Positions 32,221 through 40,448 of a stretch of DNA of 44,777 bases are shown here, piece by piece; position 1 is the stretch's first letter, and each line of letters opens with the position of its first letter. A model generated the notes under the pieces. The model searched no databases. It had not been told where the DNA came from and saw nothing but the letters and a program-made list of their open reading frames with translations. The position numbers were made by a program, and so were the translations under genes. Source of the DNA: an uncultured Clostridia bacterium (GTDB taxonomy: Bacteria; Bacillota; Clostridia; Oscillospirales; Acutalibacteraceae). The stretch spans positions 1 to 44,777 of the forward strand of contig CANPBX010000017.1 in assembly GCA_947572385.1 (NCBI GenBank), written 5' to 3'.

Positions 32221-33156
32221 TTACAGGTGCCGGAGGTTTTCCCGGTGATCCCGCAGCCGCCCCTCGCCTACAGTGCCAATGATCCAATCAATTCCCTCAA
32301 GCAATGCGTCCCTGTCCTCAGGCAGAGAGCCCTGGAGCTGGAACGCGTTGGAAGCGCCCAGGGCGGCAAACCTGGCGGGGATCTCCAGGCTCCCGATCAG
32401 CGTGCGCATTTCCCGGTATTTCTCCACTTCCCCCGCCTCATGCCAGCGGCCCTGCTGTATCTCCTGATATAGCTCTGAGCCGGGATAGACAGTCAGCATA
32501 TTGGCGCCAATGAGCCGCGGATGGAGCTTATTGCATATGGCGGCGGTGGCCTTCGCCCCGAGCTCCCCCCGGCCGGCGCCGGATATGCCTGCCAGATAGA
32601 AAAAGCTGTAGCCAATGCCGGCCCGGTCAAGCCTGCCGCACTGCTCCAAAATATCGGCGGCTGAACAGCCCTTGTTCATGAAACTTAGGGCTTCATCGTC
32701 GCCGGTCTCAATGCCGATAGTAAGGCCGTCATACCCGGCCCCAGCCAGCGCTGTGAGCTCGCTGTCCGACTTCACGGATATATCCGTCACCCTGGCAAAG
32801 CAGCCGATAGTCCTGACAGCGGAGATATATTCGCGGATAAGCCCGGCAATAGCCAGCAGGCGCGATGCCTTCAGCACAAAGGGGTTGGCCCCGGTGAGAA
32901 AGGCCCGCCGGAAGCCCTTGGGCCTAGACAGACCCTGCAGGCGTGCAGCCATGGAGGCGAATGGGTCCGTGTTCCATAGCTGAGCCTCCTGCAGGTCGCG
33001 CTCAATATCTTCAAGAGGGGACATCCTGAACTTAAAGGGCAGGTCGTCATATAGGGTGCAGAATTTGCACCGGTGATGTGTACAGCCAGCGGTGGCCTCC
33101 AGCAGCAGGCTGTCCGCCTCGTAGGGCGGCCGCCATATAGTTCCTGTAAAATGCAT
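32221..33156 (-). CDS. Radical SAM protein
   Basis: With the start at 33156 the protein has 311 residues. Near the N terminus it has the cluster-binding cysteines C25, C30 and C33 (GCTHHRCKFC), i.e. CX4CX2C, a spacing found in COG1032-like radical SAM proteins. TIGIETGDDEALSFMNKG is the usual SAM-binding strand pattern of the barrel. It would bind a [4Fe-4S] cluster and split SAM to form a radical; the substrate is unknown. AAAGGAGG lies before ATG 33156, so the longer upstream frame to 33357 is rejected. It is divergent from an HxlR-type regulator with a palindromic operator between them. Confidence 0.88.
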   Translation of the reverse strand: MHFTGTIWRPPYEADSLLLEATAGCTHHRCKFCTLYDDLPFKFRMSPLEDIERDLQEAQLWNTDPFASMAARLQGLSRPKGFRRAFLTGANPFVLKASRLLAIAGLIREYISAVRTIGCFARVTDISVKSDSELTALAGAGYDGLTIGIETGDDEALSFMNKGCSAADILEQCGRLDRAGIGYSFFYLAGISGAGRGELGAKATAAICNKLHPRLIGANMLTVYPGSELYQEIQQGRWHEAGEVEKYREMRTLIGSLEIPARFAALGASNAFQLQGSLPEDRDALLEGIDWIIGTVGEGRLRDHRENLRHL

Positions 33157-33181
33157 AGTAAAAACCTCCTTTGTTTTCCCA

Positions 33182-33209
33182 ATTATACCTCTGTACCAGG
33201 ATAATTCAA
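33182..33209 (-). promoter_or_regulatory. Predicted promoter of the radical SAM gene
   Basis: On the minus strand, -35 TTGAAT (33209-33204) and -10 TATAAT (33187-33182) are separated by 16 bases. The -35 box touches the palindrome at 33208-33220. Confidence 0.6.
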
Positions 33210-33232
33210 GTACGGTACTTTTTTGCAGTACC
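33208..33232. promoter_or_regulatory. Candidate HxlR-type operator between the divergent genes
   Basis: Two overlapping inverted repeats are seen: AAGTAC-G-GTACTT (33208-33220), and GGTACT (33214-33219) with AGTACC (33227-33232) spaced by seven bases. GTAC-type palindromes of this size are typical targets of dimeric HxlR/YodB-like repressors. The site overlaps the -35 of the radical SAM promoter and abuts the -35 of the regulator promoter. Confidence 0.55.
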
Positions 33233-33261
33233 TTGATTATCCCGGAACAAAGAGCTATAAT
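33233..33261 (+). promoter_or_regulatory. Promoter of the HxlR-type regulator gene
   Basis: The -35 TTGATT (33233-33238) and -10 TATAAT (33256-33261) are spaced by 17 bases, ending 25 bases before the start codon. Confidence 0.75.
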
Positions 33262-33286
33262 GAGTTTAAGAGAGGAGGTTTTGTAT

Positions 33287-33709
33287 ATGAGAAAAACAGA
33301 GCAGTCCATAGAGCGCTGTAAAACAATGTCAGCGCTCCAGAGGATATTAGGGGGCAAGTGGAAGCTGGAGATACTCTACTATATAGCATTTCACGGTATC
33401 AACAGGTTTGGAGCGCTGAGGCGGCAGCTGGGGGAGATAACGGAGTCCTCGCTGACAAAGCAGCTGCGGGAGCTTGAAGCGGATGGGTTTCTCGAACGCC
33501 GTGACTTCCATGAGGTGCCGCCGAGAGTGGAGTACACATTAACTGGCCTTGGCAGGAGCTTTATGGACGTGATCGCCTATATGAAGGCGTGGGGTGACGA
33601 AAACCTGCCGGGGGAGAAATGGCGGAGCCGCGGGAGCTCACAAGAGAGTATGCGGGAGGAAAAGCGGCGGGACGGAAATTATTCCGCGCCAGGGCAAAAT
33701 TTTTCTTGA
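33287..33709 (+). CDS. HxlR family winged-helix transcriptional regulator
   Basis: The 140-residue protein is a single HxlR domain: LGGKWKLEILYYIAFHGINRFGALRR starts the helix-turn-helix, followed by ITESSLTKQLRELEADGFLERRDFHEVPPRVEYTLTGLG, the recognition helix and wing. HxlR proteins are dimeric DNA-binding regulators that often respond to thiol or aldehyde stress. AGGAGG lies eight bases before ATG 33287; an upstream TTG frame start would fall in the -35 box. It probably represses itself and the divergent radical SAM gene. The C-terminal tail is charged and not conserved in the family. Confidence 0.9.
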   Translation: MRKTEQSIERCKTMSALQRILGGKWKLEILYYIAFHGINRFGALRRQLGEITESSLTKQLRELEADGFLERRDFHEVPPRVEYTLTGLGRSFMDVIAYMKAWGDENLPGEKWRSRGSSQESMREEKRRDGNYSAPGQNFS

Positions 33710-33734
33710 CGAACAGACGGGTTTATGCTATAAT
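33706..33734 (+). promoter_or_regulatory. Promoter of the tRNA cluster
   Basis: The -35 TTGACG (33706-33711) overlaps the stop codon of the HxlR-type gene; the -10 TATAAT (33729-33734) follows after 17 bases. Transcription would start about 43 bases before tRNA-Gly. Confidence 0.8.
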
Positions 33735-33783
33735 ATCACGGTGGACAAGGGGAGCAGTCCGCGCGGCTTGCCTGCCGGTAGCT

Positions 33784-33857
33784 GCGGGTGTAGTTCAGTG
33801 GTAGAACTCCAGCCTTCCAAGCTGGTCGTGTGGGTTCGATTCCCATCACCCGCTCCA
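33784..33857 (+). tRNA. tRNA-Gly (TCC)
   Basis: A complete cloverleaf: acceptor GCGGGTG/CACCCGC, anticodon stem CCAGC/GCTGG with loop CTTCCAA (anticodon TCC), T arm GTGGG/CCCAT-like with TTCGATT, discriminator T and encoded CCA (33855-33857). Confidence 0.97.
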
Positions 33858-33907
33858 AAGCCCCAAGAGGGCAAATATAATCGTGGGCCAAGGGGTGCCC
33901 CGAACAT

Positions 33908-33984
33908 GCGCCAATAGCTCAGCTGGATAGAGCAACTGCCTTCTAAGCAGTAGGCCAGGGGTTCGAGTCCCTTTTGGCGCGCCA
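33908..33984 (+). tRNA. tRNA-Arg (TCT)
   Basis: Acceptor GCGCCAA pairs with TTGGCGC; the anticodon loop CTTCTAA gives anticodon TCT, reading AGA/AGG. T loop TTCGAGT, discriminator G and encoded CCA are present. Confidence 0.97.
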
Positions 33985-33987
33985 TAT

Positions 33988-34065
33988 GGTGGACGTAGCT
34001 TAGCTGGTCAAAGCGCCAGATTGTGGCTCTGGAGACCGTGGGTTCGAATCCCACCGCCCACCCCA
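33988..34065 (+). tRNA. tRNA-His (GTG)
   Basis: The anticodon stem CCAGA/TCTGG carries loop TTGTGGC (anticodon GTG). The extra 5' G (33988) opposite discriminator C73 is the His identity feature. The acceptor GTGGACG/CGCCCAC has one A-C mismatch at pair 5-68. CCA is encoded (34063-34065). Confidence 0.95.
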
Positions 34066-34117
34066 CGCAAAAGGCACGGAGTTTAATTCTTGAAATTAGG
34101 CTCCGTGTCTGCCATAT

Positions 34118-34193
34118 TGGGCTGTCGCCAAGCGGTAAGGCAACGGACTTTGACTCCGTCATCCCGTGGGTTCGAATCCCGCCAGCCCAGCCA
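34118..34193 (+). tRNA. tRNA-Gln (TTG)
   Basis: Acceptor TGGGCTG pairs with CAGCCCA; anticodon loop CTTTGAC gives anticodon TTG. The U1-A72 pair is typical of tRNA-Gln. Discriminator G and encoded CCA follow. Confidence 0.97.
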
Positions 34194-34220
34194 TCCTAGG
34201 AAAACCAAAAAGATATTTGG

Positions 34221-34256
34221 GCAAAAAACCGCGTAAACCCGCGGTTTTTTGCATCT
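34221..34256 (+). terminator. Terminator of the tRNA cluster
   Basis: A 13-bp stem (34221-34233 GCAAAAAACCGCG with 34240-34252) with a six-base loop; the 3' arm contains the T run needed for release. Confidence 0.88.
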
Positions 34257-34363
34257 CGAAAGCCTGGATTCCAAAAGTGCGAAAACGTGGATGGCAACAG
34301 CGTTTTGGCTTTCCGGCAGGAAGTGGACCCTCACAACAACAAAAAAGAATGTGAAGGCAACAG

Positions 34364-34550
34364 ACATGGGCAAAGACGATCATTGACATGCAGGCGCAGG
34401 AACACTTTGAAAGGCTCATAGAGTACACGAAACAGGCACAGGGTATAACGGAACGCCTAAAGGAAAAACACCCTAGAATGGGTACAACACTTAAATAACA
34501 TAAGGGCATGTGCAAGGGAGATTGTGAACGAGGAAATTATATACGCATAG
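34364..34550 (+). pseudogene. Frameshifted TnpV-like remnant
   Basis: Two adjacent frames together resemble the C-terminal half of TnpV, a small protein of Tn4451-type elements. The first (34364-34475) reads MQAQEHFERLIEYTKQAQG and ITERLKEKHP. After a +1 shift near 34476 the second reads EWVQHLNNIRACAREIVNE and EIIYA, ending with TAG at 34548-34550. No start codon with a ribosome binding site is present. It marks a decayed mobile element beside the tRNA cluster. Confidence 0.6.
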
Positions 34551-34642
34551 GCAACACAGTGGCAGAGGGTAAAAGCTCTGCGCTTTTCTTTTCGGGATGT
34601 TCATATAAAGCTAACGGCTAAAGGCAATATGTTTGTGAACAT

Positions 34643-35330
34643 TCAGCAAGATGCATTGACAAAGTGCATTTTTGTTATTTTATAATAATATTTATTGAAA
34701 ATCTGGTTGATTCTCGAAGCAGTCAGCTTCTCGCTCTGCCTGCTGACAAAGAAGCAGGGGCTGTCAGAGTTTCGTTCCTTAAGGTACTCATATAAAGCAT
34801 ACACGATTTTATCGTTGATATAGACCAGCCGCTGTTTGCCGCCATTACCGATGACGCGGATATCCCTGGCAGTCAAGTCAACCCTGGTCCAGCTTGAGTC
34901 CGGCGCACTCACTCATCCGGATGCCGGAGTAGGCGAACAGGGTCACGATGGCATAGTCGCGCTTACTGCCGCTCTCAAGCAGGCGTTGCCGGAACGCTTC
35001 TGCATCCTTCTTTGTAACGGTGCCGGGGCTGGCGTACTGCAACTGGATCTTCATAAAGTCGTTCTTCAGCACAACCGCCTCGGTCTGCTGTCCGGATCCT
35101 ATGAGCCAGTCGTTGTAGCTCCGTAGAGATGGCAGGTGGTGATCGACGGTTTTGGGGCTGTAGCCTTTGGTGTTGCGCATACAGGAAATGTATTTCAGTA
35201 CGTTGGCCCGGTAGCGCTGGGTTGGACGCTCGCCAAATGTCTCCTCGCACCACCGGAGATACTGCAAGATGTTTTGGCTGTAAGCTGAAACTGTGCCGGG
35301 GATCTCCTCATAGTGTGCAGGTAGAGAGAA
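34643..35330 (-). pseudogene. Frameshifted and truncated tyrosine recombinase (phage-type integrase)
   Basis: The N-terminal SAM-like core-binding part (YLRWCEETFGERPTQRYRAN) and the start of the catalytic domain with Arg in FAYSGIRMSECAGLKLDQ are in one frame. A single extra base in the run at 34882-34884 shifts the rest (VDLTARDIRVIGNGGKQRLV and SRINQIFNKY) to the next frame. The sequence then ends before the HxxR and Tyr motifs, so the nucleophile is lost. The N terminus, from about 35330 (HYEEIPGTVSAYSQNILQYL), has no clear start. An integrase beside a tRNA cluster suggests a former integration event there. Confidence 0.8.
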
Positions 35331-35345
35331 AATGATTTTAACATA

Positions 35346-35386
35346 GAATCGCCTCCAAGCTATATCTCACAGCTTGGAGGCGATTC
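35346..35386. repeat. 15-bp perfect inverted repeat upstream of the integrase remnant
   Basis: GAATCGCCTCCAAGC (35346-35360) and its exact complement (35372-35386) are separated by 11 bases. It lacks a long T run, so termination is only possible. It lies where the integrase leader would be. Confidence 0.75.
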
Positions 35387-35597
35387 TTGCAACCGAAATA
35401 TTTGCTCAGGCTTACCGATTATAAAATCTTTTAGGTAAATATCGCCTCTTGAGGGCGAATTTTATTTTGAATAACTCGTTTCATGCCTGTCTCCTTACGA
35501 TTTGGACAAACTCAAAGGGATATAGGATGTTATTTGAATGGCTGGGCTAAATAAAATTATTATTGCACAAGTCCCGCTGCCGCGAGAAGTTTTCCCA

Positions 35598-35788
35598 GTG
35601 TAAATACCGGAGCAGGAGCCACAGCTGCATGCGGTTTTAGGATCTTCTTCAATTCCCAGTATCTAATACGTTCATAGACCATAAAATCCAGGCCGCATCG
35701 AGGGTCAGATCCATTACAACAAAATCTACTGATAATTGAAGAAGAGTATCTTCCTCCGTGCATACGCGGCTCCTGCTCCGGCGTTTAC
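35598..35788. repeat. Long imperfect inverted repeat in an otherwise gene-poor stretch
   Basis: The left arm (about 35598-35654) and right arm (about 35734-35788) are inverted copies over roughly 55 bases. Exact blocks are CCGGAGCAGGAGCC with GGCTCCTGCTCCGG, and CTTCTTCAATT with AATTGAAGAAG. Both arms read, in opposite directions, as similar short peptides (KK-IL-PHAAVAPAPVFT against KKSIFLRAYAAPAPAFT). Apart from this repeat and a weak CG-rich hairpin near 35443-35458, I see no gene between 35387 and 35856. Confidence 0.6.
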
Positions 35789-35856
35789 AGCCTCGAACCG
35801 CGGCACGTGGCGCTCATTGGCCGGTATTTTGCACCTATCTCGTAATACTTTACGCA

Positions 35857-37761
35857 CTACTCTTTTTCCCTTGTGCTCAACAAATAGATTGGATCAGTGC
35901 GGAAGCTTACAGCCATCAGTAGCAAAGCCGAGACCAGCACCACCAAACTCAAACCCAACGGCACAGCATAGTACACCGCCATGGGTGCTTCCACCTTTAT
36001 TTCTGTCTTCTCCGCCAGCTCACGGCCTGCGGCCCAGTCGCTGTACCGTGTGTCATAGTCGTACATGCTGTCCCGCTCCTCCGCCGTCTTAGCCACGACC
36101 TGGGGCTCGCTCACCTTGTCCAGGGCCAGCGCCCCGCACACGCTCCCCACCGACGCCGAGAGCACCGTCAGTATTATCAGCGCCGACAGCAGGGACACTC
36201 TGCACTGGGCCTTCGTCATGCCCAAGCTGCGCTCCACAGCTGTGCGTTTCTTCTCCTTCACCACGAAGAAGTACAGCAGCAGCGCCATAATGGACAGCGC
36301 CGCCATGATGCCGCCCATAAGCAGCAGGAACGCCATAGCCCGGCTGTTATTCAGGGACTTCATAATCTCCGAGTACCCCCGGTCGTCATAGGTGATAATG
36401 AGCCGCTCTGCCTCGGGGACATTCTTGTGGAGGGCCTCGTTGAATTTCTGGATGGTGCCGTTGGGTATCTGAAAGGATGCGGTACGTCGGGCCATGGGCC
36501 TGTAGTAGGCTATACTGCCTTCCTCACTGGCCGTGACAGACTTTATAGGGATAATAAACGTGTCCTGGCCCACCTCCACATCGTACATATCCTGACATCC
36601 TAGCAGTCCTACTATCTCATACTCCTGCTCGAAGAAAGGCTCGTAAAACTCACCGTTCTCGTCCAAGAGGCTGAACGAGGCGTGGGGTCTGCCGCCTATC
36701 GTGCTCAAGTCAGTATACATGGCGCAGACAAAGGGCATATTTACCTTGTCACCAACATGGAGTCCGTTCCTGCCCGCAAAATCTTTTGATATCATGCACA
36801 CCGGCGCGCCGGATTCAAACTCCTCTGGGGTAATCTCTCTGCCATCCTGAAGAAGTACCTTCCTCTCGTGCCAGCTGGGAAGAGTCTCCAGGGTACTGGT
36901 TGCAAGAGCGCAGAAGCTGTGCTCCCGCTGCTCCACGTTCTTTGCCCACTGAAGAAAATTATATCCGATATTTCCCTTTTCATAGAAATCTTCGCCGGTA
37001 ACGCGGGCTATCTGGGCATGATCTGGCTGCCTATAGTCCCAGTCGATATCGTCCGGGAAATTCTCTTTGCCGAGATAATTTCCTTCCCGGTCTGTCCGGC
37101 CCGAATGGGGGCGGCTGTATACCACATACTCGTCCACATTATGCTCCGGGCAGTTCCACCACTTTGCCAACTCTGCCACATACCTTTGCCCCAGTTCCAT
37201 GGGATAACATGTGGTTTTCCAGCACTGGCACACAGTGATGTGGTCACCCTCGTGCAGAGCGATGTCCGGGGTATTGCAGGTGTTCTGACCCTCGTTGTCT
37301 TTGGAGAACAGCACTTTTGTTATCTCCACCTCGACCGGCGCGCCATCGTCTACCGATCCAAGGGGCGTAAACTCCACAACATGAAAAGTGTCGTCATCAC
37401 CAAATTGTGAAAACTCGGGCTCATTGAAAACAAAGTACGGCCTATACTCCGGCTCCACCACGTAATCAGCTCCTGGAAACTTCAAGATGTCCGGGGTCAG
37501 GTAATCGCCATAGTCGGTGGTAGTGATAAAGTTGACCCCGCCGCAGGCGTTTGGAACCGGCACGCTCTCCGTGCTGACAGCAGGCTGCTCCACAAAGCCC
37601 ACGGTTGAGTATGTCTCGTCCACTATCCTTATCCGATCACTGTTCTCTATGGTCAGCACGGCCCCGGTGGCCACCAGCGCGGTGCTGGCCGCCATGAGCA
37701 GGAAGAACAGCAGGGTCTTTCCCGGCTGCCGGAGCAGCTGCTTTATGCTGAAATTAAACAT
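35857..37761 (-). CDS. FtsX-like ABC transporter permease (large)
   Basis: The 634-residue protein has one N-terminal membrane helix (about 15-38), an extracytoplasmic region of about 420 residues with an MacB periplasmic-core-like pattern (ALHEGDHITV and KDFAGRNGLHVGDKV), and the FtsX domain at the C terminus with three helices (about 480-502, 525-548, 600-622). Such permeases usually do not translocate ions through a pore but couple ATP hydrolysis to extracytoplasmic movements or export. It is the last gene of a three-gene operon with a smaller permease and an ATPase. The ectodomain is Cys-containing and unusually long, so the substrate is open. Confidence 0.88.
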   Translation of the reverse strand: MFNFSIKQLLRQPGKTLLFFLLMAASTALVATGAVLTIENSDRIRIVDETYSTVGFVEQPAVSTESVPVPNACGGVNFITTTDYGDYLTPDILKFPGADYVVEPEYRPYFVFNEPEFSQFGDDDTFHVVEFTPLGSVDDGAPVEVEITKVLFSKDNEGQNTCNTPDIALHEGDHITVCQCWKTTCYPMELGQRYVAELAKWWNCPEHNVDEYVVYSRPHSGRTDREGNYLGKENFPDDIDWDYRQPDHAQIARVTGEDFYEKGNIGYNFLQWAKNVEQREHSFCALATSTLETLPSWHERKVLLQDGREITPEEFESGAPVCMISKDFAGRNGLHVGDKVNMPFVCAMYTDLSTIGGRPHASFSLLDENGEFYEPFFEQEYEIVGLLGCQDMYDVEVGQDTFIIPIKSVTASEEGSIAYYRPMARRTASFQIPNGTIQKFNEALHKNVPEAERLIITYDDRGYSEIMKSLNNSRAMAFLLLMGGIMAALSIMALLLYFFVVKEKKRTAVERSLGMTKAQCRVSLLSALIILTVLSASVGSVCGALALDKVSEPQVVAKTAEERDSMYDYDTRYSDWAAGRELAEKTEIKVEAPMAVYYAVPLGLSLVVLVSALLLMAVSFRTDPIYLLSTREKE

Positions 37762-37771
37762 ATTTTACCCC

Positions 37772-38977
37772 CTATTCTACCGCTGTCAGCAGTGTGAATG
37801 CGTTAAAGCGCAGTAACAACAGCAGCGCCACGATGTTCCCCGCGCAGGCGCACAACAGGAACGCCCCGCATATCATCAGCCCGCCGGAGATGGATATTCC
37901 CGCCGCCAGTACCATCACCGGCAGTACCAGCACACAGCCTATAAGCTCCGCTATGAACGCCGCCAGGAAGCACCCCAGCGCGCACAGGGACCTTGGCCTC
38001 CCAAGGGAGACAGATATGGCTATCACCCGCCGGGAGCCGCGCATAATAAGGAAGATGGCGAGGATTATCATGCCTATTAACAGAGCGAAGAAGGGGACTT
38101 GGAAACGCCTAAAGAGCACCACGACCTGGCCCATGGTTTCTGCGGAGGTAATATATTCTTCGTCATTCACTACTATGGCTGCGCCTGTATAGTCCTCATA
38201 GGTAGCCGGAGCGGCCTCCATGAAATTGAGGCCTTGTATGCTTTCCTTAAAGACACTGAGGTGACGAGGATCCTTCAGTACAGCACTTAGCTCGTTATAG
38301 CATACCTCTATACCCTGGGACTCCATCACGCCCCGGATCCAGCTCGCCGGGACCATAAATTCCCAAGGGTCTACACGGGAAAAACAGGTGCCCACCACTT
38401 TTATGGTCTGCTCGCCCAGTGGGGTATAGATAATATTTTTCCCCACCTCATAGGATATGGAGTAGATGGGCATGGAAATCTCGTCTCCCACCTCAATGCC
38501 GTTTCGCTCGGCAAAATCCTGGCTCACAAGGCATATGGGCTCGTTAGTTTGGAACATACTATCGTCATAGCCATCTGAGTAGGTAAACTCGCCGTCGGAC
38601 ATCCAGATGTTTTCTACGCTGCTGACAGCACCTAGGGAGCAGTCAGCCATGGCTGTTTCGCTCTGCCGTAACTCTGGGTTGTACACGCCTTCACAGTAGA
38701 TACGAGCATAAAAATCTTTCAGGTATGGACTCGTAAGAAAGCTATCATGTCTAAAAGCATTGATGTCCAGCATAGAATCCCTATCCCCGCCAGGATCCGT
38801 CACAGTCACCACCACAGGTGTTTCCTCAGACAGCCTATCTATCGCTTCCTCATTGGCCCGAATGTTGCCCAAATAAAAGGCCACGCACCCGGCAAGCATG
38901 GCTGATGCCATCACCAGTATCAGGGTGCGCCCCTTGTTGCGGGCAAGCTGCCATATGGTTTCCTGCAATGTCAGCAT
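37772..38977 (-). CDS. FtsX-like ABC transporter permease (small)
   Basis: The 401-residue protein repeats the same plan: N-terminal helix (about 18-36), ectodomain (about 40-285) with ICLVSQDFAERNGIEVGDEI, which parallels the larger permease, and three C-terminal helices forming the FtsX domain. The two permeases probably form a heterodimer. The start overlaps the end of the ATPase gene by seven bases, so translation is coupled; the larger permease starts 10 bases after its stop. Confidence 0.88.
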   Translation of the reverse strand: MLTLQETIWQLARNKGRTLILVMASAMLAGCVAFYLGNIRANEEAIDRLSEETPVVVTVTDPGGDRDSMLDINAFRHDSFLTSPYLKDFYARIYCEGVYNPELRQSETAMADCSLGAVSSVENIWMSDGEFTYSDGYDDSMFQTNEPICLVSQDFAERNGIEVGDEISMPIYSISYEVGKNIIYTPLGEQTIKVVGTCFSRVDPWEFMVPASWIRGVMESQGIEVCYNELSAVLKDPRHLSVFKESIQGLNFMEAAPATYEDYTGAAIVVNDEEYITSAETMGQVVVLFRRFQVPFFALLIGMIILAIFLIMRGSRRVIAISVSLGRPRSLCALGCFLAAFIAELIGCVLVLPVMVLAAGISISGGLMICGAFLLCACAGNIVALLLLLRFNAFTLLTAVE

Positions 38978-39651
38978 TTTTCGCCCTCCCTCTCTATCCT
39001 GCCGTCGCGCATACGGTAGACAACGTCTGCCTGAGCGGCTATGTCCCGGTCGTGGGTGACGACGATCATACAGCGGTTTTCTTCTTTTGCCAGATATTTC
39101 AGCAGGTTGATTATGTTCTGACCGTTCTCACTGTCAAGATTTCCCGTGGGTTCATCTGCAAGGAGCACCTTCACCTCGCTTGCCAGAGCTCTGGCGATGG
39201 CAACCCTCTGCTGCTGCCCGCCGGAGAGCATGGCCGGGCGCTTTCTGGGATCCACGTCGTCCAGGCCCACCGCCGCCAGCAGCTCCTGGGCCCGGGGGAT
39301 GGCCTGGCGCATGGGCACCCGTACCACCCGCATGGGATAGGCCACATTTTCAAGAATAGTCAGGTGGGGGAACAGGTTAAAGGACTGATAGATGACCGAC
39401 ACATTCTCCCGCCTATGGCGCTCACTGCCAATATCCCGTACAGTGCTTCCACCGGAGACCACCTGTCCCTGGTCGGGGACTCCTAGCCCTGCCAGCATGG
39501 ACAGCAACGTAGTCTTTCCGCTGCCTGACTGCCCGACTATAGCATAGAACTTACCCAGCTCGAACTCACAGCACACATCGTCCAGGGCATGGACCTTCTG
39601 GTATTTGCTCTGGTAGGTGAACGATAGTTTTTCGGCACTTAACACACTCAT
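38971..39651 (-). CDS. ABC transporter ATPase (MacB/LolD type)
   Basis: The 226-residue ATPase has Walker [10 protein letters not shown], the Q-loop [12 protein letters not shown], the signature [15 protein letters not shown], Walker [13 protein letters not shown] and the switch His in VVTHDRD. The length and TGNLD motif are typical of MacB/LolD/SalX-type ATPases that pair with FtsX-like permeases. Such systems act in peptide-antibiotic export or resistance, or in cell-wall hydrolase control. GGGAGG precedes the ATG. A near-consensus promoter and a palindrome lie upstream. Confidence 0.94.
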   Translation of the reverse strand: MSVLSAEKLSFTYQSKYQKVHALDDVCCEFELGKFYAIVGQSGSGKTTLLSMLAGLGVPDQGQVVSGGSTVRDIGSERHRRENVSVIYQSFNLFPHLTILENVAYPMRVVRVPMRQAIPRAQELLAAVGLDDVDPRKRPAMLSGGQQQRVAIARALASEVKVLLADEPTGNLDSENGQNIINLLKYLAKEENRCMIVVTHDRDIAAQADVVYRMRDGRIEREGEKC

Positions 39652-39742
39652 GGCAAATCCTCCCGCGTCAAAAATAATATAATTTATCTATGTCATTTTG
39701 CAGAACTGATCCCTTCAAAATTCTGCGTATTTTAGCGCTTTT

Positions 39743-39771
39743 ATTATAACACACTATTTACAGTCCGTCAA
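39743..39771 (-). promoter_or_regulatory. Promoter of the FtsX-type ABC operon
   Basis: On the minus strand, -35 TTGACG (39771-39766) and -10 TATAAT (39748-39743) are spaced by 17 bases, giving a leader of about 85 bases. Confidence 0.8.
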
Positions 39772-39812
39772 TAAACGGCATAAAAAAATTGTGCTCTCCT
39801 ATTGAAAAGAGG

Positions 39813-39829
39813 CTATAGTATTACTATAG
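39813..39829. promoter_or_regulatory. 17-base palindrome upstream of the ABC promoter
   Basis: CTATAGTA-T-TACTATAG is a perfect inverted repeat with a one-base centre, about 42 bases upstream of the -35 box. Its position suits an activator or a distal repressor site. No regulator gene is present next to it. Confidence 0.5.
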
Positions 39830-39988
39830 TGTATATACCATGTTGAGACGGTTGTAATGCTTTCCCACAAAAAACCTGACAGCGTAATCAACGTAAAAGT
39901 CGAGTTTAGCGAGGGCAAAGTGCCGCTTGATAATATCGCAAAAGAGCCGAAGCGTACAAGCAGAAAGAGCGAGTTACATACTGGACGA

Positions 39989-40200
39989 TTATCGGGAAAA
40001 GCGTGTCAGAAGGATCAGCAAGCCGATAGTCTGGGAAACACCCGTGGCGATCGCCGCGCCCTTTGTTCCCATCTTGAGGGGGTAGATCAAGAGCCAGCCG
40101 CCAAGAATATTGCATATCGTTGTAACAACGACTACCATGCTCACCAGTCCGGGCGCATTGTCATTGCGGCAATAGTTCTGCAATCCGATCGACAGACCCG
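39989..40200 (-). pseudogene. MATE efflux protein fragment
   Basis: About 65 codons read like the middle of a MATE transporter: GLQNYCRNDNAPGLVS, then hydrophobic helix text, then PLKMGTKGAAIATGVSQTIG. Both ends lack the rest of a 450-residue MATE, and the frame ends with a stop at the left. The flanks (39840-39988 and 40200-40448) contain no convincing gene. It is a decayed copy unrelated in position to the intact MATE gene 1 kb away. Confidence 0.6.
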
Positions 40201-40448
40201 AGGGGATGATAAAATGGAGTATGGCGTTCTGGTGTCTGAGAAGCTGAACGGCCTTCTTGTGGCGGACCGCTGCTTTTCCTCTAGCGAGAAGGCAAGCCAA
40301 GAGGCCAACTGGATACCTCATTGTATCGCCTGAGGCCAAGCGGCAGGTACAGCCGCGTGAGGTCGAGCCAAAATCCCTACACGGCATACTGCGGGAGCGG
40401 GGAGTGTATTTATAAGTGCGCTTGTGAAGAAAAATAAGCTGCTTAACT

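Noticed and set aside
32205-33357. Longer start for the radical SAM gene at 33357
   Set aside because: AAAGGAGG before 33156 sets the start, and the extra N terminus crosses the promoters and operator.
33784-34193. Direct attachment-site repeats of the tRNA 3' ends
   Set aside because: I looked for copies of the T-arm and acceptor sequence in the decayed region and found none in this window.
35560-35763. A 67-codon minus-strand frame as a small gene
   Set aside because: It lies across the long inverted repeat and has no ribosome binding site or known family; it is reported only as part of the repeat.
39857-40333. A 158-codon plus-strand frame next to the ABC promoter
   Set aside because: Most of it is antisense to the MATE fragment, it lacks a ribosome binding site, and the composition is not protein-like after the first 40 codons.
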